Positions 41,591-50,662 of a stretch of DNA of 64,000 bases are shown here, one piece after another (position 1 is the first letter of the stretch; every line of letters starts with the position of its first letter). The notes beneath the pieces were generated by a model. It did not search any database, was not told where the DNA came from, and saw only the letters and a list, made by a program, of their open reading frames with translations. This DNA is from DATIUV01 sp049322755 (GTDB lineage: Bacteria > Pseudomonadota > Gammaproteobacteria > Burkholderiales > UBA6910), in NCBI GenBank assembly GCA_049322755.1, contig JBMOQX010000017.1:74408-138407 (forward strand). The letters run 5' to 3'. Made by a program: the position numbers and the translations under genes.

Positions 41591-43015
41591 CTATGCCGCC
41601 CGCTCGCCGGCGCGCTGGCGCAAACGCGCCGGCACGCCACCGATGGAACCTGCGCCCATGACCAGCACCACGTCGCCGTCGCGGGCCGCCTTCAGGATCG
41701 CCTCGGCCAGGTCGTTCACCTGGTCGACGAAAATCGGCTCGACCCCGCCCTGCACCCGCACCGCCCGCGCCAGCGCCCGGCCGTCGGCCGCCACGATGGG
41801 CGCCTCGCCCGCCGGGTAGACCTCGGTGAGCAGCAGCCCGTCGGCGCTGCGCAGCACCTTCACGAAATCCTCGAACAGGTCGCGGGTGCGCGAGTAGCGG
41901 TGCGGCTGGAACGCCAGCACCAGCCGCCGTCCGACAAACGCGCCCCGGGCCGCGGCAAGCGTCGCCGCCAGCTCCGCCGGATGGTGGCCGTAATCGTCGA
42001 TTACCGTGCAGCGCCCGCCCGCCGGCAGCGCCACCTCGCCCCAGTTCTGGAACCGCCGTCCGACGCCGCGGAACTCCGCCAGCGCCTTGACGATCACGGC
42101 GTCCGCCACGCCCACGTCCATCGCCACCGCGATCGCCGCCAGCGCGTTGGCGACGTTGTGCATTCCCGGCAGATTGAGCGTGATCTCCAGCGGATGCGCC
42201 GGCCATTGGTGCCGCCGCGGGTCGGGCTGACGCAGCACCTTGAAGCGCATGCGTGCACCGTCGGGCCTGATGTCGACCGCGCGCAGATCGACGCCCTCGG
42301 CGAAACCGTAGGTGGTCACCGGCTTGCTGACCCGCGGCATGATGGCGCGCACGTTGGCGTCGTCGGCGCAAAGCACCGCCATGCCGTAGAACGGCAGGTT
42401 GTGCAGGAAGTCGACGAACGCCTGCTTGAGACGCTCGAAGTCGTGGCCGTAGGTCTCCATGTGGTCGGCGTCGATGTTGGTCACCACCGCCAGCACCGGC
42501 TGCAGGTGCAGAAAGGAGGCGTCCGACTCGTCGGCCTCGGCGACGATGAACTCGCCGGCGCCGAGCTTGGCGTGGGCGCCGGCAGCCTCGAGGCGCCCGC
42601 CGATCACGAACGTCGGATCCATGCCGGCCTCGCCCAGCACGCTGGCGATGAGGCTGGTGGTGGTGGTCTTGCCGTGGGTGCCGGCCACCGCGATGCCCTG
42701 CTTCAACCGCATCAGCTCCGCCAGCATCAGCGCCCGCGGCACCACCGGAATGTGGGCCTCCCGCGCTGCCTTGGTTTCGGGGTTGCCGTTCTTGATCGCC
42801 GAGGACACCACCACCACGTCGGCCGACTCGATGTTGGCCGCGGAGTGGCCGAGCGCGATGCGCGCCCCCAGCGCCGCCAGGCGTTGCGTAGTGGGGCTGT
42901 CGTTGACGTCGGACCCGCTCACCTGGTAACCCAGGTTGAGCAGCACTTCGGCGATGCCGCTCATCCCGGCGCCGCCGATGCCGACGAAATGAATGTGCCG
43001 GACCTTGTGCCGCAT
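41591..43015 (-). CDS. murC: UDP-N-acetylmuramate--L-alanine ligase
   Basis: About 474 residues. Adds L-Ala to UDP-MurNAc. 'IHFVGIGGAGMSGIAEVLLNLGYQVSGSD' is the Rossmann N-terminus, 'GTHGKTTTTS' the P-loop and 'DDYGHHPAELAATL' the C-terminal ligase mark. The ATG at 43015 overlaps the murG stop (TGATG); a longer in-frame start at 43036 is less likely. Confidence 0.97.
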   Translation of the reverse strand: MRHKVRHIHFVGIGGAGMSGIAEVLLNLGYQVSGSDVNDSPTTQRLAALGARIALGHSAANIESADVVVVSSAIKNGNPETKAAREAHIPVVPRALMLAELMRLKQGIAVAGTHGKTTTTSLIASVLGEAGMDPTFVIGGRLEAAGAHAKLGAGEFIVAEADESDASFLHLQPVLAVVTNIDADHMETYGHDFERLKQAFVDFLHNLPFYGMAVLCADDANVRAIMPRVSKPVTTYGFAEGVDLRAVDIRPDGARMRFKVLRQPDPRRHQWPAHPLEITLNLPGMHNVANALAAIAVAMDVGVADAVIVKALAEFRGVGRRFQNWGEVALPAGGRCTVIDDYGHHPAELAATLAAARGAFVGRRLVLAFQPHRYSRTRDLFEDFVKVLRSADGLLLTEVYPAGEAPIVAADGRALARAVRVQGGVEPIFVDQVNDLAEAILKAARDGDVVLVMGAGSIGGVPARLRQRAGERAA

Positions 43016-44115
43016 CAGCCGGCTGCCTCCATGCACGCTTCCGCCACCCGCCGCGCCGCGTCCGGCTGAGCCCGCGTCCGCGCCCGGGCCGCCATTTCCG
43101 CCAGACGCGCACGGTCGAAGCCGCGAATCAGCTCCGCCGCGCGCTCCGGCGTAAACTCGGACTGTGGCACCAGCGCCGCAGCACCCGCATCGGCGAGGAA
43201 GCGGGCATTCGCGCTCTGGTGGTCATCCACCGCGTGGGGGTAAGGCACCAGCACGCTGGCGACGCCCGCCGCGGCCAACTCGCCGACGGTCAGCGCGCCG
43301 GCGCGGCAGATCACCAGGTCGGAAGCAGCGTACGCCGCCGCCATGTCGTCGATGAATGCGCGCACGTCGGCATCCACGCCCCCCTCGCGGTAGGCGGCGT
43401 CGACCCGCTCGGCGTCGCCCGCGCCGGTCTGGTGCATCACTCGCGGCCGCTCGCCGGGGACCATGCCCGCCAGGGCCCGGGGCAGAACGTCATTGAGCGC
43501 GCGTGCCCCGCGACTGCCTCCCACCACCAGCAGCGAAATCGGCCCGCTGCGCGCGGCGTAACGCTCCGCCGGCGGCGGCAGCAGCGCAATGGCATCGCGC
43601 ACTGGATTGCCGGTCCACTCCGGCGTCCGCGCCGGCCTGAGCCAGGACGCGGCGCCGGCGCCGGGCGCGAAGGCTTGCGGAAAGCCAACCAGCACGCGAT
43701 CCGCCACCGCCGCCAGCACGCGGTTGGCGAGGCCGGCGATGGCGTTCTGCTCGTGGACCACCAGCGGGCGGCCGAGCAGGGACGCCATCAATCCACCGGG
43801 AAACGTCACGAAGCCGCCCATGCCCAGCACCACGTCGGGGCGCTGGCGGAACAGCGCCGCCGCGCTTTCCACGCAGGCCACCACCAGCTTGAGGGGCAGC
43901 AGCGCCCAGCCCAGCGGGCCGCCACCGCGCACCCCGGAGAAGCGCACGCGCTCCAACGGATAGCCACGCTTCGGCACCAGCTCGCCTTCCATGCCGCCGC
44001 GCGAGCCCAGCCAGACCACATTCCAGCCGCGCTGCCTGAGCTCATCGGCCACCGCCAGGCCAGGAAAAATATGCCCGCCAGTGCCGCCGGCCATGATCAT
44101 CGCGGTGCGGCTCAC
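43015..44115 (-). CDS. murG: UDP-N-acetylglucosamine--LPS-precursor lipid I glycosyltransferase MurG
   Basis: 366 residues. MurG transfers GlcNAc from UDP-GlcNAc to lipid I, giving lipid II, on the inner face of the membrane. 'MAGGTGGHIFPGLAVADEL' is the Gly-rich N-loop, 'VHEQNAIAGLANRVLA' the acceptor region, and 'VVGGSRGARALNDVLP' and 'CRAGALTVGELAAAGVASVLVPYPHAVDDHQSANARFL' form the UDP site. GTG start at 44115 overlapping ftsW by 4 bp. Confidence 0.96.
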   Translation of the reverse strand: MSRTAMIMAGGTGGHIFPGLAVADELRQRGWNVVWLGSRGGMEGELVPKRGYPLERVRFSGVRGGGPLGWALLPLKLVVACVESAAALFRQRPDVVLGMGGFVTFPGGLMASLLGRPLVVHEQNAIAGLANRVLAAVADRVLVGFPQAFAPGAGAASWLRPARTPEWTGNPVRDAIALLPPPAERYAARSGPISLLVVGGSRGARALNDVLPRALAGMVPGERPRVMHQTGAGDAERVDAAYREGGVDADVRAFIDDMAAAYAASDLVICRAGALTVGELAAAGVASVLVPYPHAVDDHQSANARFLADAGAAALVPQSEFTPERAAELIRGFDRARLAEMAARARTRAQPDAARRVAEACMEAAG

Positions 44116-45278
44116 GACGTCGCCCTCCCGCCCGTCGGGCGCCGGTTCTCCCAGTCGATGCGCAGCACGATGCCGAGCGCGGCGCCCATGGCGATCAGGC
44201 TGCTACCGCCGTAGCTCATCAGCGGCAGCGTCAGCCCCTTGGTGGGCAGCACGCCCATGTTGACGCCGACGTTGATCAGCGCCTGCAGCGCGATCCACAC
44301 GCCGACGCCCTGAGCCACCAGCGCGGGAAAGGTCTGGCCGTTGAGCGCCGCGCGCCGCGCCACCGCGAACGACCGCAGGGTGAGCCAGGCAAACAGCCCG
44401 ATGACCGCGGTCACCCCGACAAAGCCCAGTTCCTCGGCCACCACCGCGAGCAGGAAATCGGTGTGCGCCTCGGGCAGATAGAACAGCTTCTCGATGCTGG
44501 CGCCGAGGCCGACGCCGAACCACTCGCCGCGGCCGAAGGCGATCAGCGCGTGGGAGAGCTGGTAGCCCTTGCCGTAAGGGTCCGCCCACGGGTCCATGAA
44601 GCCCAGCACCCGCTGCATACGATAGGGCGAGCTCCAGATCAGCAGCACGAAGCCCGCCACCAGCAGCGCGATCAATCCCGCGAACAGCCGCCAGTTCATG
44701 CCGCCGAGGAACAGGATCGCCATCGCCACGCCGGTGATCACCGCGAACGCGCCGAAGTCCGGCTCCGCCAGCAGCAGGGCGCCCACCAGCAGCATCACGG
44801 CCAGCATCGGCAGGAACCCGCGCCGCAGGCTGTCCATGTAGGCCGCCTTGCGCATGGTGTAGTCGGCCGCGAAGAGCACCACCGCCAGCTTCATGAACTC
44901 CGACGGCTGCACGCTGACGCCGGGGAGCGCGAGCCAGCGGCGGCTGCCGTTCACTTCGCGCCCGATGCCCGGCACCAGCACCAGGGCGAGCAGCACCACG
45001 CCAGCCAGGAACAGATACGGCGCCGCGCGCTGCCATGCCGCCGCCGGCACCTGGAACGCCAGCGCACCTGCCAGGCAGGCCAGCACCAGGTAAAGGCCGT
45101 GGCGCATCAGGTAATAGGCCGGTTGATAGCCGGTGGTGCGGGACGCCTCCGCGGTGGCGATCGAGGCGGAATAGACCATCACCAGGCCCAGCGCCGTCAG
45201 CAGCAGCGCGCTCCACAGCAGCCCGCGGTCGTGGCTCGCCGGTGTCGGGGCGCCCCGGAGATCCGCGTACAGCTTCAT
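44112..45278 (-). CDS. ftsW: Peptidoglycan glycosyltransferase FtsW
   Basis: 388 residues, about ten membrane segments, SEDS family. It polymerises septal glycan with FtsI. 'LVMVYSASIATAE' opens it, 'GREVNGSRRWLALPGVSVQPSEFMKLAVV' and 'EAHTDFLLAVVAEELGF' contain the catalytic region, and 'TKGLTLPLMSYGGSSLIAMG' is the C-terminal signature. ATG 45278 overlaps the murD stop (ATGA); the longer frame upstream is murD in another frame. Confidence 0.96.
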   Translation of the reverse strand: MKLYADLRGAPTPASHDRGLLWSALLLTALGLVMVYSASIATAEASRTTGYQPAYYLMRHGLYLVLACLAGALAFQVPAAAWQRAAPYLFLAGVVLLALVLVPGIGREVNGSRRWLALPGVSVQPSEFMKLAVVLFAADYTMRKAAYMDSLRRGFLPMLAVMLLVGALLLAEPDFGAFAVITGVAMAILFLGGMNWRLFAGLIALLVAGFVLLIWSSPYRMQRVLGFMDPWADPYGKGYQLSHALIAFGRGEWFGVGLGASIEKLFYLPEAHTDFLLAVVAEELGFVGVTAVIGLFAWLTLRSFAVARRAALNGQTFPALVAQGVGVWIALQALINVGVNMGVLPTKGLTLPLMSYGGSSLIAMGAALGIVLRIDWENRRPTGGRATS

Positions 45279-46639
45279 CGCTCGGCCTCCAGGCGGGCCA
45301 CCGCTTCCACGAACATCTCGCCGCGGTGCTCGTAATTGCGAAACATGTCGAAGCTGGCGCAGGCGGGCGAGAGCAGGACCGCATCGCCCGGGCGTGCGGC
45401 CTCGAAGGCGGTGCGCACCGCCTCGTCCATGCTCTCCACCAGATGCATCGGCACCCCGCAGCCGCGAATCGCGTCGGCGATCAGACGCCGGTCGCGCCCC
45501 AGCAGGACCGCGGCCCGCACGCGCTCGCACACCGGCGCCGCCAGCGGCGCGAAGTCCTGCCCCTTGCCGTCGCCGCCGGCGATCAGCACCACCGGGCGGT
45601 CCATGCCGGCCAGCGCCGCCACAGTGGCGCCGACGTTGGTGCCCTTGGAATCGTTGTAAAACGTGGCGCCGCCGATCTCGGCGACGCGCTGCATCCGGTG
45701 GGGCAGACCCGGGAATCCGCGCGCGGCCGCCGCCGCAGATGCATCGTCCACCCCGATCGCCGCAGCGAGACCCCAGGCCGCCAGCGCATTGGCCGCATTG
45801 TGGGCGCCGGCCAGCGGCAGTTCCCGGGCGGGCATCAGGCGTTCGCCCCCGCGCACCAGCCAGACCCCATCCGCCTGCGCCAGCCCGTAGTCGGCGGCGT
45901 GCGGAGGAACGCCCAGGCCAAAGGTGATCACGCGACGGCCCGGGCGTGCCATCGCCCGGCTGCAGGCATCGTCCCGGTTCAGCACCTGGACACCGTCACC
46001 GGCGAAGATGCGCGCCTTGGCCTCGGCGTACGCGTGCATGTCGCGGTAGCGGTCCAGGTGGTCCTCGCTCAGGTTCAGCATCGTGGCCGCGTCCGGCTCG
46101 AGGTTCTCCGTGCTCTCCAGCTGGAAGCTGGACAACTCGAGGACGTAGACATCCGGCGCGCGCTCCTCAGCGTCCAGGGCGTCCAGCACCGGCAGGCCGA
46201 TGTTGCCCGCCACCGTCGTGGCGAGCCCGGCCTCGCGGCACATCGCCCCCGCCAGCGCGGTGACCGTGCTCTTGCCGTTGGAACCGGTGACCGCCAGCAC
46301 CTTCGCGGTCGATCCCCGCTGGGCCAGCGCCTGGGCGAACAGTTCCACGTCGCCGACGAGCGGAACTCCACGCGCCTGCGCCGCGCGCACTGCGGGCTCG
46401 GACCGTGGCACGCCGGGGCTGATCACCATCAGATCGATCTCCCGGAAAGCGTCGGCGGCGAACCCGCCGCCGCGAACGTCCGCGCCTGGCACTTCTGCCG
46501 CGATGCGTGCGGCCATGGGCGGCGCAGGTTTCGAGTCAACGACCCGCACGCGCGCGCCTCGGCGCGACAGCCAGCGTGCCGCCGACAGCCCCGTGAGCCC
46601 GGCTCCCAGCACCAAAACCCTGCGTCCGCTCCAGTCCAT
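45275..46639 (-). CDS. murD: UDP-N-acetylmuramoylalanine--D-glutamate ligase
   Basis: 454 residues. Adds D-Glu to UDP-MurNAc-L-Ala. 'VLVLGAGLTGLSAARWLSRRGARVRVVDSK' is the N-terminal binding loop, 'VTGSNGKSTVTALAG' the P-loop, 'LSEDHLDRYRDM' the Mg/ATP region, and 'FYNDSKGTNVGATVAAL' and 'LLSPACASFDMFRNYEHRGEMF' the C-terminal marks. Follows mraY after 16 bp. Confidence 0.97.
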   Translation of the reverse strand: MDWSGRRVLVLGAGLTGLSAARWLSRRGARVRVVDSKPAPPMAARIAAEVPGADVRGGGFAADAFREIDLMVISPGVPRSEPAVRAAQARGVPLVGDVELFAQALAQRGSTAKVLAVTGSNGKSTVTALAGAMCREAGLATTVAGNIGLPVLDALDAEERAPDVYVLELSSFQLESTENLEPDAATMLNLSEDHLDRYRDMHAYAEAKARIFAGDGVQVLNRDDACSRAMARPGRRVITFGLGVPPHAADYGLAQADGVWLVRGGERLMPARELPLAGAHNAANALAAWGLAAAIGVDDASAAAAARGFPGLPHRMQRVAEIGGATFYNDSKGTNVGATVAALAGMDRPVVLIAGGDGKGQDFAPLAAPVCERVRAAVLLGRDRRLIADAIRGCGVPMHLVESMDEAVRTAFEAARPGDAVLLSPACASFDMFRNYEHRGEMFVEAVARLEAER

Positions 46640-46655
46640 TCCACGCGCCGGCCTC

Positions 46656-47741
46656 TCACCGCAGCTTCAGCGTCGACAACCCGAACAGCACCAGCATCAT
46701 CGTGATGATCCAGAACCGCACGACGACCTGGTTCTCCTTCCAGCCCTTGAGCTCATAGTGGTGGTGCAGCGGCGCCATGCGGAAGATGCGTTTTCCCGTG
46801 AGCTTGAACGAGGCCACCTGCAGCATCACTGACACCGTTTCCACCACGAACACGCCGCCCATGATGAACAGCACGATCTCCTGCCGCACCACCACGGCGA
46901 TCACGCCGAGCGCGGCGCCCAGTGAAAGCGCGCCGACGTCGCCCATGAACACTTCCGCCGGGTAGGCGTTGAACCACAGGAACGCGAGGCCCGCCCCCGC
47001 CAGGGCGCCGCAGAACACCGCCAGTTCCCCGGCGCCCGGTATGTAGGGGATGCCGAGATACTTGGAGAACACCGCGTGGCCGGTGACGTAGGCGAAGATC
47101 GCCAGCGCCCCGCCGATCATCACCGTCGGCATGATGGCGAGCCCGTCCAGTCCGTCGGTGAGGTTGACCGCGTTGCTGGTGCCGACGATCACGAAATAGG
47201 TGAGAACGACGAAGCCGACGGCGCCGAGCGGGATCGCCACCAGCTTGAAGAACGGCACGATCAGTTCGGTCTCCTGCGGCAACGTGGCGTTCGCGGCAAG
47301 ATGCACCGCCACCACCAGCGCGATCACCGACTGCCAGAAGAACTTGGCGCGCGCCGACAACCCCTTGGGATTGCGGTGCACCACCTTGCGGTAGTCGTCG
47401 ATCCAGCCGACGATGCCGAAGCCCAGCGTGGTGAACAGCACCACCCACACGTAGCGGTTGCTCAGGTCGGCCCACAGCAGCGTGGTCACCGCGATCGACA
47501 CCAGGATGAGGGCGCCGCCCATGGTGGGCGTCCCGGCCTTGGTGAGGTGGGTCTGGGGACCGTCGTCACGCACCGCCTGGCCGATCTTGTACGCGGTGAG
47601 CTTGCGGATCATGGCAGGCCCGACAAAAAACGAGATCGCCAGCGCGGTCAGGGCCGCCAGCACCGTGCGCAGCGTGATGTAGCCGAAGACGTTGAACGCC
47701 CGCACCTCCTGCGACAGCCATAGGGCCAGTTCCAGCAACAT
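46656..47741 (-). CDS. mraY: Phospho-N-acetylmuramoyl-pentapeptide transferase
   Basis: 361 residues, ten membrane segments. Makes lipid I from UDP-MurNAc-pentapeptide and undecaprenyl phosphate. 'TKAGTPTMGGALI', 'GWIDDYRK', 'NLTDGLDGLA' and 'MGDVGALSLGAALG' hold the conserved Asp residues, and 'MAPLHHHYELKGWKENQVVVRFWI' is the family end. It lies 3 bp after murF. Confidence 0.97.
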   Translation of the reverse strand: MLLELALWLSQEVRAFNVFGYITLRTVLAALTALAISFFVGPAMIRKLTAYKIGQAVRDDGPQTHLTKAGTPTMGGALILVSIAVTTLLWADLSNRYVWVVLFTTLGFGIVGWIDDYRKVVHRNPKGLSARAKFFWQSVIALVVAVHLAANATLPQETELIVPFFKLVAIPLGAVGFVVLTYFVIVGTSNAVNLTDGLDGLAIMPTVMIGGALAIFAYVTGHAVFSKYLGIPYIPGAGELAVFCGALAGAGLAFLWFNAYPAEVFMGDVGALSLGAALGVIAVVVRQEIVLFIMGGVFVVETVSVMLQVASFKLTGKRIFRMAPLHHHYELKGWKENQVVVRFWIITMMLVLFGLSTLKLR

Positions 47742-47744
47742 TCC

Positions 47745-49127
47745 CTAGCCTCCCGCGGCCGCGCGCACGGCTTCAGCCGCCAGCGGGCGCACCACGCGCT
47801 CCATGCGCATGAAGCGCGAGCCCTTGACCAGCACCGTGACGCCCGGCGCGAGTTCGTTCTCCACGTCCGCCAGCAGTTCCTCGATGCGCTCGTACCAGCG
47901 CGCGCCGCCGCCGAACGCTTCCGCGGCCTGGCGCGAATGCTCGCCCAGCGCGTAGAGCCGCTCGATTCCCAACTCCCGTGCCGTCTCGCCCACGCCGCGG
48001 TGCAGCGCCGGCGCGTCGGGTCCCAGTTCGCCCATGTCGCCCATGACGAAGATGCGCCGCCCCGGCCGCTGCGCCAGCACCGCCAGCGCGGCGCGCATCG
48101 ACTGCGGATTCGCGTTGTAGGTGTCGTCGATCAGCTGCGCGCCGTTGAGCCCCGGCACCAGCGCCAGCCGGCCGGCGACACCGCGAAACTGGGTCAGGCC
48201 GCGGCCGATCGCCTCCGGTGCGATGCCCAGCGCCGCCGCGGCGGCCGCCGCCGCGAGCGCGTTGCGCACGTTGTGGAGCCCCGGGACCGCAAGCCGCGCG
48301 CGGCACCCGCCCTGGGGCAGCCGCAGGGAAAGCTCGCTCCCGTCGGTCAGCGTCACGACGTCTGCGGACACCGCCGCCGGCTGCTCCAGACCGAAGTCGA
48401 TGACGCGGTGCTCGGCGACGCGCTCGCGCCACAGGCTGATGTGGGGATCGTCGGCGTTGAGCACGGCGACGCCGTCGGCGCGCAGCCCTTCGAAGACCTC
48501 GCCCTTGGCGCGCGCCACCGCCTCCACCGAACCGAGGAACTCGACGTGCGCCTGGCCGGCGTTGGTGACCAGGGCCACGGTGGGCCGGGCCAGGTTCGTC
48601 AGGTAAGCGATCTCGCCGGCGTGATTCATGCCCATCTCGATCACCGCGAAGCGATGGTGGCCGCGCAGGCGCAGCAGCATCAGCGGCACGCCGATGTCGT
48701 TGTTGAGGTTGCCCTGGGTCGCCAGCACGGTCTCGGGGTTGCCGCTGGCTTCGCGCAGGATGGAGGCCAGCATCTCCTTCACCGTGGTCTTGCCGTTGCT
48801 GCCGGTGAGCGCCACCAACGGAATGGAAAACCGCGCGCGCCACGCCGCGGCCAGCCGGCCCAGCGCCAGGCGCGCGTCGCCGGCCGCCACCAGCGGCAGC
48901 GGCGCCTCCGGATGCGCGGCCGCCCAGCCGGCGTCCACCAGCGCTGCCGCGGCGCCCGCGCCAGCCGCCGCCGCGAGGAAGTCGTGCCCGTCGAAGCGCT
49001 CGCCCCGCAGCGCGACGAACAGGTCGCCCTGGCGCAACGAGCGCGAATCGGTGCCGACCGCGTTGAACACCACGTTGGCGCCCCGCACTTCGCCGCCCAC
49101 CGCCCGCGCCGCTTCCGCCAGATCCAT
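47745..49127 (-). CDS. murF: UDP-N-acetylmuramoyl-tripeptide--D-alanyl-D-alanine ligase
   Basis: 460 residues. Adds D-Ala-D-Ala to the tripeptide. 'TDSRSLRQGDLFVALRGERFDGHDFL', P-loop 'LTGSNGKTTVKEMLAS', 'IEMGMNHAGEIAYLTNLARP' and 'IDDTYNANPQSMRAAL' are diagnostic. ATG 49127 overlaps the murE stop (ATGA-type); a GTG one codon upstream is also possible. The open frame continues far into murE but that part is not coding. Confidence 0.97.
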   Translation of the reverse strand: MDLAEAARAVGGEVRGANVVFNAVGTDSRSLRQGDLFVALRGERFDGHDFLAAAAGAGAAAALVDAGWAAAHPEAPLPLVAAGDARLALGRLAAAWRARFSIPLVALTGSNGKTTVKEMLASILREASGNPETVLATQGNLNNDIGVPLMLLRLRGHHRFAVIEMGMNHAGEIAYLTNLARPTVALVTNAGQAHVEFLGSVEAVARAKGEVFEGLRADGVAVLNADDPHISLWRERVAEHRVIDFGLEQPAAVSADVVTLTDGSELSLRLPQGGCRARLAVPGLHNVRNALAAAAAAAALGIAPEAIGRGLTQFRGVAGRLALVPGLNGAQLIDDTYNANPQSMRAALAVLAQRPGRRIFVMGDMGELGPDAPALHRGVGETARELGIERLYALGEHSRQAAEAFGGGARWYERIEELLADVENELAPGVTVLVKGSRFMRMERVVRPLAAEAVRAAAGG

Positions 49128-50662
49128 CACGCCTCGGTCCCCTGGAGCCGGCCGTCGAGCACGCGCTGGGCGACGTCGGCGTCGCTGAACGGCAGGCGCC
49201 GGCCGGCGATCTCCTGGTAGTGCTCGTGCCCCTTGCCGGCGATCAGCACCACGTCGCCGGCGCGCGCGCCGCGGATCGCCTCGAAGATCGCGGACGCGCG
49301 ATCCTCCACGATCCGGTAGTTGGCTCCCGCGCCGCTCACGATCTCGTCGATGATGGCGCGCGGGTCCTCGCTCCGCGGGTTGTCGCTCGTCACCACCACT
49401 TTGTCCGCCAGCCGCGTGGCCACCGCACCCATGAGCGGGCGCTTGCCGCGGTCGCGCTCGCCGCCGCAGCCGAACACGCAGATCAGGCGCGCGCCCTCGC
49501 GCCGCTCGCCGGCGATGACGTCGCGCAGCGCCCCGAGCACTTTCTCCAGCGCATCGGGCGTGTGGGCATAGTCGATCACCACCAGCGGGCCGTTCGGCGC
49601 GGTGAGCCGCTCCATCCGCCCGGGCACCGGCGCGATGCGTCCGAGCGCGGTGGCGGCGTCGTCCAGCGTGACGCCGCTGGCCAGCAGGGTCGCGATCACA
49701 GCCAGCAGGTTCGCGGCGTTGAACCGTCCGATCATCGGGCTCCGCAGGCGCACGCGCGCTCCGTCGGCGCGCACCGTCATGCGGATGCCGCTCTCGTCGA
49801 GGCGCAGCCGCTCCCCCTTGACCAGCGGCATCCGCAAACCCAGCGCGCGGCGGCGGGCGTTCGGTCCCAGCCCGTAGCCGAGCAGCGCGACGCTTGATCC
49901 TCGCAGCTCGCGCGCCACCGCCAGTCCGAACGGCTCGTCCAGGTTCACCACCGCGTGCTTGAGCCCCGGCCAGGCGAACAGCCGCGCCTTGGCGCGCGCG
50001 TAAGCGTCCATCGTGCCGTGGTAATCGAGATGATCGCGCGACAGATTGGTGAGCACGGCGACGTCGAAAAAGACGCCGTTGACCCGCTCCTGCGCCAAGG
50101 CATGGGACGACACCTCCATCGCCACCGCTTGCGCCCCGTCGCGCCCCAGCGCCACGAACAGGTCCTGCAATGCCACGGGGTCCGGCGTGGTGGCGCCGAA
50201 CGCCTGCAGCGCGCCGGGAAAGCCGGCGCCCAGCGTGCCGACGACGCCGGCCTTGCGCCCGCGCACGCCAAACGACTGCGCCAGCCACTGCGAGCACGAC
50301 GTCTTGCCGTTGGTGCCGGTGACGCCCACCATCCACAGCCGGCTCGACGGATGACCGGCCAGATGGCTCGCCAGCCAGCCGGCACGCGAGCGCAAACCCG
50401 CCACGCCGCGGTTGGGCACGCGCCACTGCGGGTCCCAGCGGAAATCGCGCGCCTCCCACAGCACCGAGCCGGCGCCGTTGGCGATCGCCTGGCCGATGTA
50501 GCGGCGACCGTCCTGGGCCTCGCCCGGATACGCAAGGAACGTGTCGCCCGGGCGCACACGCCGGCTGTCGATGGCGATGCGCCGCACCGGGAAGTCCAGT
50601 TCGCCCAGGAACGAAACGGCCTGCTCGGCCGCGGCGAGGGCATCGGGGACGGCGCCGCTCAC
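49127..50662 (-). CDS. murE: UDP-N-acetylmuramoyl-tripeptide synthetase (meso-DAP adding)
   Basis: 511 residues. 'IDSRRVRPGDTFLAYPGEAQDGRRYI' is the N-terminal domain, 'VTGTNGKTSCSQWLAQ' the P-loop, 'DYAHTPDALEKVL' the C-terminal start. 'TSDNPRSEDP' carries the DNPR motif that selects meso-diaminopimelate, so the peptidoglycan is the usual Gram-negative type. GTG start overlapping the ftsI stop (GTGTGA). Confidence 0.97.
   Translation of the reverse strand: MSGAVPDALAAAEQAVSFLGELDFPVRRIAIDSRRVRPGDTFLAYPGEAQDGRRYIGQAIANGAGSVLWEARDFRWDPQWRVPNRGVAGLRSRAGWLASHLAGHPSSRLWMVGVTGTNGKTSCSQWLAQSFGVRGRKAGVVGTLGAGFPGALQAFGATTPDPVALQDLFVALGRDGAQAVAMEVSSHALAQERVNGVFFDVAVLTNLSRDHLDYHGTMDAYARAKARLFAWPGLKHAVVNLDEPFGLAVARELRGSSVALLGYGLGPNARRRALGLRMPLVKGERLRLDESGIRMTVRADGARVRLRSPMIGRFNAANLLAVIATLLASGVTLDDAATALGRIAPVPGRMERLTAPNGPLVVIDYAHTPDALEKVLGALRDVIAGERREGARLICVFGCGGERDRGKRPLMGAVATRLADKVVVTSDNPRSEDPRAIIDEIVSGAGANYRIVEDRASAIFEAIRGARAGDVVLIAGKGHEHYQEIAGRRLPFSDADVAQRVLDGRLQGTEA

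Noticed and set aside
40325..43069. 914-codon plus-strand open frame across ddl, murB and murC
   Set aside because: Antisense shadow of three well-supported genes; composition is typical of frame shadows and there is no ribosome site or domain.
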